Source of the DNA: Streptomyces gardneri
GTDB taxonomy: Bacteria; Actinomycetota; Actinomycetes; Streptomycetales; Streptomycetaceae
Direction: 5' to 3'
DNA: 64,000 bases
Assembly: GCF_006539185.1 (NCBI RefSeq)
Contig: NZ_BJMN01000042.1
Coordinates: forward strand, 1-64,000
A program made the position numbers and the translations under genes. The notes beneath the pieces were generated by a model. The model was not told the origin of the DNA, made no database searches, and was given only the letters and a program-made list of their open reading frames with translations. Of the stretch, positions 1 through 8,701 are shown piece after piece (the stretch's first letter is position 1; every line of letters begins with the position of its first letter).

Positions 1-6
1 ACCCCC

Positions 7-346
7 GCCCCGTTGTGGGTTGCGCCCGCCGCACCCCACCCCGTTGTGACCATTCGTCCCGCCGGGGCGGGGAACCGGACGGCGCCCCACCCCGTTGTGG
101 CCGTTTGTCCCGGCCGGCGATCGGGCGGCGCCCCACCCCGTTGTGGGCATTCGTTCCGCTGGGGCGGAACGGGTGGGCACAACGGGACGGCGCCCCTTGC
201 CGGGCCTAGGCTTCCGCGCCTGGACCCGCACCCGGTGTGCGGCACCCCGGTGGTGCGGGTAGGTGCAGGGAGCGGAGGCGCCCGCAGAGGGCGCCGTCCC
301 GTGTGCCCACCCGTCCCGCCCTGCGGGACGATTGCCCACACGGGGG
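7..346. repeat. Array of related palindromic repeats (intergenic)
   Basis: The 15-base unit CCCCACCCCGTTGTG occurs exactly at 34-48, 85-99 and 131-145, with a shortened copy at about 9-18. Two units are complete nested palindromes. At 131-190 the arms CCCGTTGTG (137-145) and CACAACGGG (178-186) enclose GTTCCGC/GCGGAAC (153-159, 164-170). At 298-344 CCCGTGTG/CACACGGG encloses GTCCCGC/GCGGGAC (313-319, 323-329). The two share the order GTG-GGCA-(GTYCCGC stem)-GGGTGGGCAC in opposite orientation. I recall similar elements dispersed between genes in Streptomyces, but cannot check this. The rest of 1-452 holds no gene I can support. Confidence 0.85.
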
Positions 347-452
347 TGGCTGCAAGGCCCCCGCACGGGCGGGGCGCGAGGTCCACGCAGGAGAGACGCA
401 GGCCCACGCAGGCCGGGCGCAGGCACACGTGGCGTGGGTGGCTCGATCCGGC

Positions 453-1652
453 CTACCCCGGTGCCGTCAGGCGGAAGGCGTCCAGGGCCAGGGTCATCTC
501 CGTGAGGTCCCGCGGGCGGGACAGTGACCTGGACGTCAGTTGTTCCAGGCGGCGCAGGCGGTTGAAGACCGTGTTCCGGTGGCAGTACAGGCGCCCCGCC
601 GCCCGCCCCGCCGACCCCTCGCAGTCGAGCCACACGTCCAGCGTCTCCAGGAGGACCGCCCGGTCCGCCGGGTCCAGTTCGAGGAGGCCGCCCAGGACGT
701 CCGAGACCAGCAGGCTCGCCATCTCCGGCTGGCCCACCACCAGCGCCCCCGCCATCCGGCGGTCGAGCCGCACGATCTGCCGGCTCCCCGGCGGGCACGT
801 CCGCAGGGCCAGCTCCGCGAGGCGCCGCGCCCGGCCCAGCTCGGTCAGGCCGACCACGACCGGACTGATCCCGCCCGGCCCCGGGCACCGCCCGTCGAGG
901 AGCTCCGACAGCGCGTCCAGACCGGTCTCCCCGGCCAGCGCCACCACCCCGATCTCGCAGTCCGCGCCCATCCGCCACAGGAACCGCACGCCCTCGCCCT
1001 GCACCTGCCGGTGGAACGGCTCCCGCTCCTCCCGCCGGTCGTAGCGCAGCACCACCACCGCGTACCGCCCCTGCTCCGGCAGGTCCAGGCCCGCCGCCGC
1101 ACGCGCGACCAGCTCGGGCGACCGCTGCCCCTGGAGCAGCGCGTCCAGGAGCGCCTGGAGCTGCTCGTCGGTCCGGCGGCGCAGCTCCGCCTCCCTCGAC
1201 CGGTACGCCTCCGACGCCGTGTCCGCCTGCGCGTCCACCGCCGACCACACCGTCGTCGCCGACTGCATCAGCGCCGTCAGGTGCGCCGTGTCCGCCCCCG
1301 CGCCCTCGATCAGCGCGTCCCACACGAGGTGCCCGGCATGCCGGTACGCGTGCACGACCAGCTCCAGGGGCATGCCCTGCGCGGCCCGCCGCCGCCCCAT
1401 CTCCTCCGCGTGTTCGAGGTCCCGCCGGGGCGAGTTCCGGGGCGCCGAGATCATTTCGACCCCGATCCGCATCGCCTCGTGGGCCTCCTGCCAGTGCTGG
1501 TCGTACGGCAGGATCCGCCCGTAGGCGGGCTCGTACGCGTGCAGCTCCCTCAGATGCTCGTCCACCAGTTCCGGTACCCGCTCCAGAAGCGTCGTGCACG
1601 CCTCGGCGAGCACCTTCCAGTCGTCACCGGTCCGCCGTCTGCGCCGTCCCAT
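453..1652 (-). CDS. PucR-family transcriptional regulator
   Basis: About 399 residues from the ATG at 1652; an upstream in-frame start at 1724 exists but adds a Cys/Arg-rich stretch with no family look. The N-terminal half is the helical sensor region of actinobacterial PucR/CdaR-like regulators. The last 60 residues form the PucR-type helix-turn-helix, readable as AGRLYCHRNTVFNRLRRLE, followed by a predicted helix ending at LTAPG. It probably binds DNA and senses a small molecule, which cannot be named from sequence. It is divergent from the liv-type transporter at 1847, and a TGTGC/GCACA palindrome lies between them, so it may control that operon and itself. Family assignment is firm; target and ligand are inference. 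Confidence 0.9.
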   Translation of the reverse strand: MGRRRRRTGDDWKVLAEACTTLLERVPELVDEHLRELHAYEPAYGRILPYDQHWQEAHEAMRIGVEMISAPRNSPRRDLEHAEEMGRRRAAQGMPLELVVHAYRHAGHLVWDALIEGAGADTAHLTALMQSATTVWSAVDAQADTASEAYRSREAELRRRTDEQLQALLDALLQGQRSPELVARAAAGLDLPEQGRYAVVVLRYDRREEREPFHRQVQGEGVRFLWRMGADCEIGVVALAGETGLDALSELLDGRCPGPGGISPVVVGLTELGRARRLAELALRTCPPGSRQIVRLDRRMAGALVVGQPEMASLLVSDVLGGLLELDPADRAVLLETLDVWLDCEGSAGRAAGRLYCHRNTVFNRLRRLEQLTSRSLSRPRDLTEMTLALDAFRLTAPG

Positions 1653-1704
1653 GCCCGGAGGATCCACCGCTCCGGGCCCTCGGCACACCCCTGACGCGCA
1701 GCGT

Positions 1705-1718
1705 TGTGCGCATGCACA
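1705..1718. promoter_or_regulatory. Palindrome between pucR-type regulator and liv operon (candidate operator)
   Basis: TGTGC-GCAT-GCACA is a perfect inverted repeat in the 194-base divergent intergenic region. Its position suggests an operator for the PucR-type regulator at 453-1652. A direct repeat GGTCACCGG follows at about 1738 and 1756. Function is inferred from location only. Confidence 0.4.
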
Positions 1719-1846
1719 GCCCATCGCCGTCCCCGCTGGTCACCGGCAGCGATTCGGTCACCGGGCGTGGACGGGCGGTCCGGCGCGGTGCTGGGGTGAG
1801 CGCCATTGAACGGCCGGGTAACAAAAACGGCCGGGGAAGGGGATCC

Positions 1847-2665
1847 ATGGGAGGAACCGCACCCGCCCTGGAGGTCAAGGACCTCACGGCGGGATACGGA
1901 CCGGTGCGCGCGCTGCGCCAGGTGTCGCTGACCGTACCGGCGGGCGCCGTCGTCACCGTCCTGGGCGGCAACGGCGCCGGCAAGTCGACCCTGCTGCGGG
2001 CCGTCTCGCGCACCCTGCGGTTCCACGGCGGGTCCGTGGTCTCCGGCACGGTGAGCCGTGACGGCCGGCCGCTCGACGGGCTGCCGCCCGACCGGGTCGT
2101 CACCGCCGGCGTCTCGCAGGTGCCGGAGGGCCGCCAGGTCTTCGCCCGGATGACCGTCGAGGACAACCTGCGTGCGGGTGCCCTCGGCCGCCGCGGCGAC
2201 CGCGCCGCGAAGGCCGCCGCGCTGCGCCGGGTCCACGAGCTCTTCCCGGTCCTCGCCGACCGAGCCCGCCAGCAGGCGGGGCTGCTCTCCGGCGGCGAAC
2301 AGCAGATGCTCGCCGTCGGCCGCGCCCTGATGGCCGCGCCGGGCCTGCTCCTCCTCGACGAGCCGTCCCTCGGGCTCGCCCCGCTGATGGCCGCCCGGAT
2401 CGCGGACGCCGTCCGCGAGATCAACGCCCAGGGCACGGCGGTGCTCCTGGTCGAGCAGAACGCGGCGCTCGCCCTGCGCCTCGCCTCCCGCGCCTACGTC
2501 CTGGAGGTCGGCGAGGTCACCCTCTCCGGCCCCGCCGCCGAGCTCGCCGTCTCCGACGAGGTCCGCCGCCGCTATCTGGGCGTGGTCGACGAGGACGCGG
2601 CCGCCGACGCGGCCCGCGCCCGGACCGCGCACCCGGTCCTGTCCCGCTGGGAGGAGAGCCGATGA
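1847..2665 (+). CDS. livF: Branched-chain amino acid-type ABC transporter ATPase (LivF-like)
   Basis: 272-residue cytoplasmic ATPase that would power uptake together with the permeases downstream. Walker A reads GGNGAGKST, the signature is LSGGEQQ, and Walker B is LLLLDEPS; the length fits LivF. ATG at 1847 is chosen because AAGGGG lies just upstream and the family start (short leader, then LEVKDLTAGYG) follows; in-frame codons further upstream have no family similarity. Its stop overlaps the next start (ATGA at 2662), so it is translationally coupled to livG. The operon has the ATPases first, the reverse of the common livJHMGF order. Substrate could be branched-chain amino acids, amides or other small amino compounds. 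Confidence 0.93.
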   Translation: MGGTAPALEVKDLTAGYGPVRALRQVSLTVPAGAVVTVLGGNGAGKSTLLRAVSRTLRFHGGSVVSGTVSRDGRPLDGLPPDRVVTAGVSQVPEGRQVFARMTVEDNLRAGALGRRGDRAAKAAALRRVHELFPVLADRARQQAGLLSGGEQQMLAVGRALMAAPGLLLLDEPSLGLAPLMAARIADAVREINAQGTAVLLVEQNAALALRLASRAYVLEVGEVTLSGPAAELAVSDEVRRRYLGVVDEDAAADAARARTAHPVLSRWEESR

Positions 2666-3456
2666 CCGACACATCAGCGGGTGCCCCGGAGGCCCTGGTC
2701 GTCGAGGACCTGACCGTGCGGTTCGCCGGGCTCACCGCCCTCGACGGCATCGGCTTCACCGTCCGGCCCGGCACCGTCCACGCCCTCATCGGCCCCAACG
2801 GCGCCGGCAAGTCCACCTGCTTCAACGTGCTCTCCGGCGTCTACCGGGCCACGGCCGGCTCCGTCCGGCTCGGCACGCACGAGCTGACCGCCCTGCCCCC
2901 GCACCGGATCGCGGACCTCGGCGTCGGCCGGATCTTCCAGAACCTGGCCCTGCCGCCCCGCGCCACCGTCGAGGACAGCCTGATGCTCGGCCGTCACCGG
3001 CTCACCCGCACCGGCTTCCTCGCCGCCGGCCTCCGGCTTCCCTCCGCCGCCCGCGAGGAGGCCCGCCACCGGGCCAGGGTCCGGGAGATCGCCGCCTTCG
3101 TCGGCCTGGAGAAGCAGCTCGCGCAGCCCGCGGGCGCCCTCCCGTACGGGCAGCAGAAGCTCGCCGAACTGGCCCGCGCCCTCTGCATGGAGCCGAAGCT
3201 CCTGCTCCTCGACGAACCCGTCGCCGGCATGACCGCCGACGAGCGGCGCCGTACGGCCTCCGTCATCGCGGGCGTCCGCGACGGCCTCGGCATCTCGGTC
3301 CTCCTCGTCGAGCACGACATGGGCCTGGTGATGAGGCTCGCCGACTCCGTCACCGTCCTCGACTTCGGCCGCCGGATCGCCGACGGGGCACCCACCGACG
3401 TCCAGAACGACCCGGCGGTCGTCCGCGCCTATCTCGGAGAGGAGTCCGCCGCGTGA
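2662..3456 (+). CDS. livG: Branched-chain amino acid-type ABC transporter ATPase (LivG-like)
   Basis: 264-residue ATPase, partner of LivF. Walker A is GPNGAGKST, Walker B LLLLDEPVAGM, and the switch histidine is in LLVEHDMG. The LivG type is recognised from the AGMT sequence after Walker B and the C-terminal IADGAPTDVQNDPAVVRAYLGEE, a usual LivG ending. The signature loop reads LPYGQQKLAELARAL, typical of LivG proteins, which carry YGQQ instead of LSGGQ. Overlaps the preceding stop by four bases and the following GTG start by four bases (GTGA at 3453), so the pair of ATPases and the first permease are made together. Confidence 0.93.
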   Translation: MTDTSAGAPEALVVEDLTVRFAGLTALDGIGFTVRPGTVHALIGPNGAGKSTCFNVLSGVYRATAGSVRLGTHELTALPPHRIADLGVGRIFQNLALPPRATVEDSLMLGRHRLTRTGFLAAGLRLPSAAREEARHRARVREIAAFVGLEKQLAQPAGALPYGQQKLAELARALCMEPKLLLLDEPVAGMTADERRRTASVIAGVRDGLGISVLLVEHDMGLVMRLADSVTVLDFGRRIADGAPTDVQNDPAVVRAYLGEESAA

Positions 3457-4343
3457 GCACCTTCGCCGAGTTCCTGATCAACGGCGTCTCACTGGGCTCG
3501 ATCTACGCCCTCATCGCCCTCGGCTTCGTGGTCATCTTCCGCGCCACCGAGGTCGTCAACTTCGCCCACGCCTCCCTCCTCCTGGCCGGCGGCTACGTCA
3601 CCGCCGTGCTCCACGACGAGATCGGCTTCTGGCCCGCGCTGCTCGCCGGGATCGCGGGCGCGGCGGTGGTCGGCGCGGCCGTCGAGTTCTTCGTGATGCG
3701 CCGTCACCGGGGCGCCGACCACAGCGTCCTCGCGATCGTCACCATCGGCGTCGACATCCTGCTCGCCACCGAGCTGACCCGCCGGATCGGCACCGACATC
3801 CTCGCCCTCGGCGACCCGTGGGGCGACGCCGTCCTCACCGTCGGCCCGGTCACCATCGCGCAGACCCGGATCGCCGCGCTCCTCGTCGCGGCCCTCCTCA
3901 TCACCGCCTTCCTGCTCGCCTTCCGCTACACGTCCTGGGGCGTCGCCATGCGCGCCGCCGCCGAGAACCAGGAGACCGCCGCCCTCATGGGCATCAGGCT
4001 CGGCCGGGTCTCGCTCGGGGCCTGGGCGGTCGCCGGCGCGCTCGCCGCCGTCGCCGCGCTCTTCCTCACCGTCTTCCCGACACCCGGACTGGAACGGGCC
4101 ACCTCGCTCGCCGCCCTCAAGGCCTTCCCCGCCGCCATCCTCGGCGGCCTCGACTCCACCACGGGCGCCCTCGTCGGCGGACTCCTCGTCGGCATCACCG
4201 AGTCCCTCGCCACCGGCTACCAGAGCGACCTGGCCTTCCTGGGCCGGGGCATCGGCGACCTCGCCCCCTACCTCGTCATGGTCGCGGTGCTGCTGATCCG
4301 CCCGGCCGGACTCTTCGGTACGAAGGAGCTCGCCCGTGTCTGA
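3453..4343 (+). CDS. livH: Branched-chain amino acid-type ABC permease (LivH-like)
   Basis: 296-residue polytopic membrane protein with about eight hydrophobic segments. Opens with FLINGVSLGSIYALIALGF, the characteristic LivH start, and carries RATEVVNFAHASLLLAGGY and the cytoplasmic coupling segment MRAAAENQETAALMGIRL. GTG at 3453 has GAGAGGAG about eight bases upstream. The stop overlaps the livM start by eight bases. Together with LivM it forms the transmembrane channel; the ATPases dock on the AAAENQETAALMGI loop. Family call is secure; substrate is not. Confidence 0.93.
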   Translation: MSTFAEFLINGVSLGSIYALIALGFVVIFRATEVVNFAHASLLLAGGYVTAVLHDEIGFWPALLAGIAGAAVVGAAVEFFVMRRHRGADHSVLAIVTIGVDILLATELTRRIGTDILALGDPWGDAVLTVGPVTIAQTRIAALLVAALLITAFLLAFRYTSWGVAMRAAAENQETAALMGIRLGRVSLGAWAVAGALAAVAALFLTVFPTPGLERATSLAALKAFPAAILGGLDSTTGALVGGLLVGITESLATGYQSDLAFLGRGIGDLAPYLVMVAVLLIRPAGLFGTKELARV

Positions 4344-5460
4344 GACCCTCGCCCGCGGCGGCCTGCGGGTCCGTACCCCCGCGCTGTACGGCTGGGCCGC
4401 GGCCGCCCTGGTCCTGGTCGCGCTCCCGTTCTACCTGGACCGGTTCTGGCTCCAGGCAGGGCTGTTCGCCATGGCCGCCGCCCTCGGCGCCCTCGGCATC
4501 AACCTGTTGACCGGAGCCACCGGTCAACTCTCCATGGGGCACGCCTTCTTCCTTGCCGTCGGCGCCTACGGCTACTGCCTCTTCGCCGGCGACGGCACGG
4601 ACGGACTCGCCGGCCTCGGACTGCCCGGCTGGCTCGCCGCGGTCCTCGCGGTGGCCCTCGCGGGCCTGGCCGGCGGGGTGTTCAGCCCGATCGCGGGCCG
4701 GCTGCGCGGCGCGTACCTCGGCATCGCCACCCTCGCGCTGATCTTCATCGGGCAGCATGTGCTCTTCAACGCCCATGACCTCACCGGCGGTTACAACGGC
4801 CGCGCCGTCCCGCCGCTCTCCCTCTTCGGCCTCACCTTCGACGACACCGAACTCCTCGTCGCCCAGGTGCCGTTCGGGGCGGTCGAGAAGCTCTGGTACC
4901 TGGGCCTCGCCCTCCTCCTCGGCGGCGCCCTCTTCGCCCGCGGAGTCCTCAGGGGCCGCCCGGGGCGCGCCATGAACGCGATCAGGGACCACCGGATCGC
5001 CGCCGGGGTCATGGGCATCCCCGTGGCCCGCTACCGCGCCGCCGTCTTCGTCCTCTCCTCCATGTACGCGGGCCTGGCGGGCGTCCTGCTCGCGCTGGTC
5101 TTCCAGCGCACCGTGCCGGAGTACTTCGGCATGGCGCTGTCCCTCGAATACCTGGCCATGATCGTCATCGGCGGTCTCGGCTCGGTCGCCGGCGCGGTCG
5201 CCGGAGGCGTCTTCGTCTCCCTCCTCCCGCAGCTCCTCACCCGGTACAGCGACGCGCTGCCCCTGGTCTCCGCCCCGGGGACGGGCGGGATCGCACCGGG
5301 GGAGGCCTCGCGCTACCTCTACGGCGCCGCCGTCGTCGCGGTGGTGCTGTTCCTGCCCGGCGGCCTGGCGCGTCTCGCCGCCCGGAAACCCAAGAGCCCC
5401 ACGCCCCACGACACCCCACCACCCTCTTCTTCCACCGAACCCTCAGGGGAGGCACGATGA
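4336..5460 (+). CDS. livM: Branched-chain amino acid-type ABC permease (LivM-like)
   Basis: 374 residues, about nine to ten hydrophobic segments, with LivM hallmarks: LLTGATGQLSMGHAFFLAVGAYGY near residue 60, NAIRDHRIAAGVMGIPV (ATPase-coupling loop) and the glycine-rich segment MIVIGGLGSVAGAVAGG. The C-terminal 30 residues are a Pro/Ser/Thr-rich cytoplasmic tail of no recognised function. GTG start overlaps the livH stop, and its own TGA overlaps the ATG of the binding protein (ATGA at 5457), so the five genes are one translationally coupled operon. Confidence 0.93.
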   Translation: MSETLARGGLRVRTPALYGWAAAALVLVALPFYLDRFWLQAGLFAMAAALGALGINLLTGATGQLSMGHAFFLAVGAYGYCLFAGDGTDGLAGLGLPGWLAAVLAVALAGLAGGVFSPIAGRLRGAYLGIATLALIFIGQHVLFNAHDLTGGYNGRAVPPLSLFGLTFDDTELLVAQVPFGAVEKLWYLGLALLLGGALFARGVLRGRPGRAMNAIRDHRIAAGVMGIPVARYRAAVFVLSSMYAGLAGVLLALVFQRTVPEYFGMALSLEYLAMIVIGGLGSVAGAVAGGVFVSLLPQLLTRYSDALPLVSAPGTGGIAPGEASRYLYGAAVVAVVLFLPGGLARLAARKPKSPTPHDTPPPSSSTEPSGEAR

Positions 5461-6722
5461 ACCACCGACGACAGGCCGTGCGGGGCCTGGCGGCCGCGCT
5501 CGCCGCACTGGTCGCCCTCACCGCCGCCGGATGCAGCTCCAAGGCCAAGACCGGCGACGGCAAGCAGACCGGCGCGGGCGGGGTGAAGACCGGCGAGGGC
5601 GTCACCGACAAGACGATCGCGCTGGGCGCCCTCACCGACATGACCGGCGTGTACGCGACCCTCGGGAAGAGCGTCACCCAGGCCCAGCAGCTGTACGTGA
5701 AGCAGGTCAACGCCGCCGGCGGGATCTGCGGCCGGCAGCTGGAGCTCACGGTCCGCGACCACGGCTACGACCCGCAGAAGGCGCTCGCCGCCTACACCGA
5801 GCTGGAGCCGAAGGTCGTCGGCTACACCCAGTTCATCGGCTCCCCGTTCGTCGCCGCGGTCAAGCCCCAGGTCGACGGCAAGGACAAGGGGCTCGTCCTG
5901 CCCCAGGCGTGGTCGGCCTCGCTGCTCGGCTCCCCGTACATCCGCGTCCTGGGTGCCACGTACGACGTCGAGACGATCAACGCCGTCGACTTCCTGCTCA
6001 AGGAGAAGGGCCTGAAGTCGGGCGACAAGCTCGGCCACGTCTACTTCGAGGGCGACTACGGCGAGAACGCGCTGAAGGGCTCGAAGTACGTGGCCGGGAA
6101 GGCCGGTCTGACCGTGGTCGAGCAGAAGATCAAGCCCACCGACAACGACATGTCGGCGCAGGTCTCGGCGCTCAAGCAGGCCGGGGTCAAGGCCGTCGTC
6201 ATCAGCGCGGGCCCCCGCCAGGCCGCCTCCCTCGTCGGCGTCGCCGCGGCCACGGGCCTCAAGGTCCCGGTCGTCGGCAACAACTCGGCGTTCGCGCCGC
6301 AGCTCCTCGGCACCCAGGCGGGTCCCGCCCTGGAGAAGATGTACTGGTTCGCCTCGCCGAGCCTGCCCATCGGAGCGGACACCCCGACGGCGAAGAAGCT
6401 CGTCGCCGACTACCAGGCCGCCTACCCGGGCGACAGCCTCGACAACGGCATCGTCGCCGGCTGGACCGCGGCCGGCGTCTTCGGCGAGGCGCTGAAGAAG
6501 GCCTGCGCGGACAAGGACCTCACCCGCGAGGGCGTCGACAAGGCGCTCCTGACCCTGAAGGCCCACGACGCGGGCTTCGGCATGACCCACGACCTGGGCG
6601 ACCCGAAGGCACCGTCCTCCCGCGAGTCCGTCATCATCCAGCCGGACAAGTCCGTCCCCGGCGGCATGCGCACGGTCCGGCAGCCGTTCGTCGCGGAGGC
6701 GGCGAAGTCCTACACGCCCTGA
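5457..6722 (+). CDS. livK: Amino-acid-type ABC substrate-binding lipoprotein (LivK/J-like)
   Basis: 421 residues. The signal peptide ends in lipobox LTAAGC, so Cys26 would be lipidated and the protein anchored outside the membrane. The mature part is a type I periplasmic-binding fold (Peripla_BP_6), with the family opening TIALGALTDMTGVYATLGKSVTQAQQLYVKQVNAAGGICG. It delivers ligand to the LivHM channel. The residues alone do not tell leucine/isoleucine/valine from amide or other ligands. The gene's 3' end overlaps the convergent epimerase-like gene by 13 bases; no separate terminator is seen. Confidence 0.9.
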   Translation: MNHRRQAVRGLAAALAALVALTAAGCSSKAKTGDGKQTGAGGVKTGEGVTDKTIALGALTDMTGVYATLGKSVTQAQQLYVKQVNAAGGICGRQLELTVRDHGYDPQKALAAYTELEPKVVGYTQFIGSPFVAAVKPQVDGKDKGLVLPQAWSASLLGSPYIRVLGATYDVETINAVDFLLKEKGLKSGDKLGHVYFEGDYGENALKGSKYVAGKAGLTVVEQKIKPTDNDMSAQVSALKQAGVKAVVISAGPRQAASLVGVAAATGLKVPVVGNNSAFAPQLLGTQAGPALEKMYWFASPSLPIGADTPTAKKLVADYQAAYPGDSLDNGIVAGWTAAGVFGEALKKACADKDLTREGVDKALLTLKAHDAGFGMTHDLGDPKAPSSRESVIIQPDKSVPGGMRTVRQPFVAEAAKSYTP

Positions 6723-7546
6723 TCCGTGAACCCGGTCCGCCAGGACGGGCGGACCGGGGCCCAGCCGAGGGCACGGGCCCGGGTGTTCACCGCGCCCCGG
6801 GCCCAGGGCGTCCGCCCCTCGGCCCGCTCCGGGGCCGGGACACCCAGGGCGTCCGCCAGGACCGGCAGCCAGTCGTGAGCGGCGGCGGGCTCGTCGTCCA
6901 CCACGTTGTACGCCCCCGAGGGCCACGCGAGGGCCCGTACGGCCGCGTCGGCGGCATCGGCGACGTGCACGAACGAGCTCACCGAGGCGTCCGCCGCCGT
7001 GCTGCCGAGGAACCGGGCTTCCGGGTCCCCGGCCAGCGAGGCGGCCACCGCGCCGCCCGGCGCGTACCAGGTACCGGGCCCGTAGAGGATCCCGTAGCGC
7101 AGGACGACGGCCTCGGGAAGCTCGGACACCACGGCCTCCAGGGCCCGCACCCCGGCGACGATCCGGGCCCGGGGCAGCTCCTCCGTCCCGTCGAGCGGTA
7201 CGGACTCGTCGGCGGGCGCGTCCCCGGGGGCGTACGCCCAGCTGATCGACTGCGCGACGATCCGTCCGACGCCCGCCGCCCGCGCCGCGTCCACGAGGTT
7301 CCGGGTGCCCTCGACCCGCACCCGGTTGTTCGCGGCGCCGTCCGCGCCACCCAGGTCCGTCAGCTGGTGCACCACGGCGTCCGGCGCGGCCTCGGCCACC
7401 GCGCGGCGTACCGCCCCGGCGTCCAGCACGTCCACCGGACGTGGACCGCGCCGGGAGATGCCCACCACCTCGTGCCCCGCGGCTTCGAGGCGGGGGACGA
7501 GCTGACGACCCACGGCGCCCGTGGCGCCCGCAACCAGTACACGCAT
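6710..7546 (-). CDS. NAD-dependent epimerase/dehydratase-like protein (extended SDR)
   Basis: 278 residues. N-terminus MRVLVAGATGAVGRQLVPRLEAAGHEV gives the Rossmann GxxGxxG motif (GATGAVG), followed by an SRR segment typical of NADP(H)-preferring extended or atypical SDR proteins. A later AQSISWAYAPG region holds S and Y near the active-site positions, but a clean YxxxK is not obvious, so it may be an atypical SDR. Substrate is unknown. It is convergent with the liv operon and divergent from the GNAT gene at 7591, with only 44 bases between starts. Cytosolic. Confidence 0.8.
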   Translation of the reverse strand: MRVLVAGATGAVGRQLVPRLEAAGHEVVGISRRGPRPVDVLDAGAVRRAVAEAAPDAVVHQLTDLGGADGAANNRVRVEGTRNLVDAARAAGVGRIVAQSISWAYAPGDAPADESVPLDGTEELPRARIVAGVRALEAVVSELPEAVVLRYGILYGPGTWYAPGGAVAASLAGDPEARFLGSTAADASVSSFVHVADAADAAVRALAWPSGAYNVVDDEPAAAHDWLPVLADALGVPAPERAEGRTPWARGAVNTRARALGWAPVRPSWRTGFTDQGV

Positions 7547-7590
7547 GCGCCCCAGAGTAAAAGATCTTCACGTCCAGGAAACATGGCGGT

Positions 7591-8619
7591 GTGAAGCTCG
7601 GGCCCATGACTGCACGTATGACCGCGCACATCGAGGAGAACCGCTCCCACCCCGACCTCGCCGGCCTGCTCGGCGCCTACCACCTGGTCAACCAGGCGGA
7701 GAAGGGGACGACCGTGGAGACGGTCGCGGAGCTTCCGGCCGTATACCGCGTCGAGGCCGATGACCCCGCCGCCGCCTTCGTCGCCGACACCGTCCTGCTG
7801 GCCACTCCCGCCGGCGCCGACGCCCCGGCCGGCTGCGTCGTCCTCAAGGCACCCCGCGAGGGCCGTCCGCCCGAGATCAAGCGGCTCTGGGTCGCGCCCG
7901 AGGCACGGCGGAAGGGCCTCGCCAAGGCCCTCATGGCCGAGGCCCTGCGCCGGGCCGCCGCCTCCGGAGCGCCCGCCGTGCGGCTCACGGTCTGGTCCTG
8001 GCGCGACGAGCCGCTCGCCCTCTACCGGAGCCTCGGCTTCGCCACCGTCGCCCCATGGGACGACCGCCCGGACCTCCTCTGCCTGGAGAAGCCGCTCGAC
8101 GTCGTCGAGCGGCTGTCACCCGAGGCCGTACGGGCCCACGCCGCCGGCGGTCTCGCCGCGCTCCTCGTGGACGCCGTCGACGGCGGGGCCTCCGTGGGCT
8201 TCCTGGCGCCCCTGGAGACGGCCCTGGCCGCCGCCTGGTGGTCCGGTGTCGCCGAGGAGGCCGCGGCGGGCGTCCGGGACGTCTGGGCCGCCTACGCCCC
8301 GGACGGGAGGCTGACCGGTGTCGTGACCCTCGTCCGCACCGGCACCGCCAACGGCCGGCACCGCGGCGAGATCGCCCGGCTCCTCGTCCACAGCTCCGCC
8401 CGCGGCCGCGGCCTCGGGGGGCGCCTGCTCGCCACGGCCGAGGCCCATGCCGCCGCCACCGGCCTCACCCTGCTCGTCCTGGACACCCAGACCGACAGCC
8501 CGGCCGAGCGGCTCTACCGGGGAGCGGGCTGGACGGCCGCGGGCACGATCCCGGACTTCGCCGCCGACCCGGCCGGCACCCTCCGCCCCACCACGCTCTA
8601 CTACAAGCGCCTCGGCTGA
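7591..8619 (+). CDS. Tandem GNAT-domain N-acetyltransferase
   Basis: 342 residues from the GTG at 7591; in-frame ATGs at 7606 and 7618 are equally possible because no clear ribosome site is visible. Two GNAT folds are fused. The first carries the acetyl-CoA loop RRKGLAKAL with LYRSLGF (about residues 50-170). The second has RGRGLGGRL with RLYRGAGW (about 175-342). The first half would also need an acceptor site that I cannot define. Substrate unknown; such doublets acetylate small amines or antibiotics. The gene ends at a strong bidirectional terminator. Confidence 0.85.
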   Translation: MKLGPMTARMTAHIEENRSHPDLAGLLGAYHLVNQAEKGTTVETVAELPAVYRVEADDPAAAFVADTVLLATPAGADAPAGCVVLKAPREGRPPEIKRLWVAPEARRKGLAKALMAEALRRAAASGAPAVRLTVWSWRDEPLALYRSLGFATVAPWDDRPDLLCLEKPLDVVERLSPEAVRAHAAGGLAALLVDAVDGGASVGFLAPLETALAAAWWSGVAEEAAAGVRDVWAAYAPDGRLTGVVTLVRTGTANGRHRGEIARLLVHSSARGRGLGGRLLATAEAHAAATGLTLLVLDTQTDSPAERLYRGAGWTAAGTIPDFAADPAGTLRPTTLYYKRLG

Positions 8620-8642
8620 CGGCGCACGCCCCGGGCACACGA

Positions 8643-8679
8643 AAGGGCCCCGGGAGGCTTGTCGCCTCCCGGGGCCCTT
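8643..8679. terminator. Strong bidirectional hairpin terminator
   Basis: A perfect 16-base-pair inverted repeat, AAGGGCCCCGGGAGGC and its complement, around the loop TTGTC. It lies between the convergent GNAT gene and pssA and would serve both. Confidence 0.9.
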
Positions 8680-8701
8680 CACGTACCACTCGTTCGTTGC
8701 G

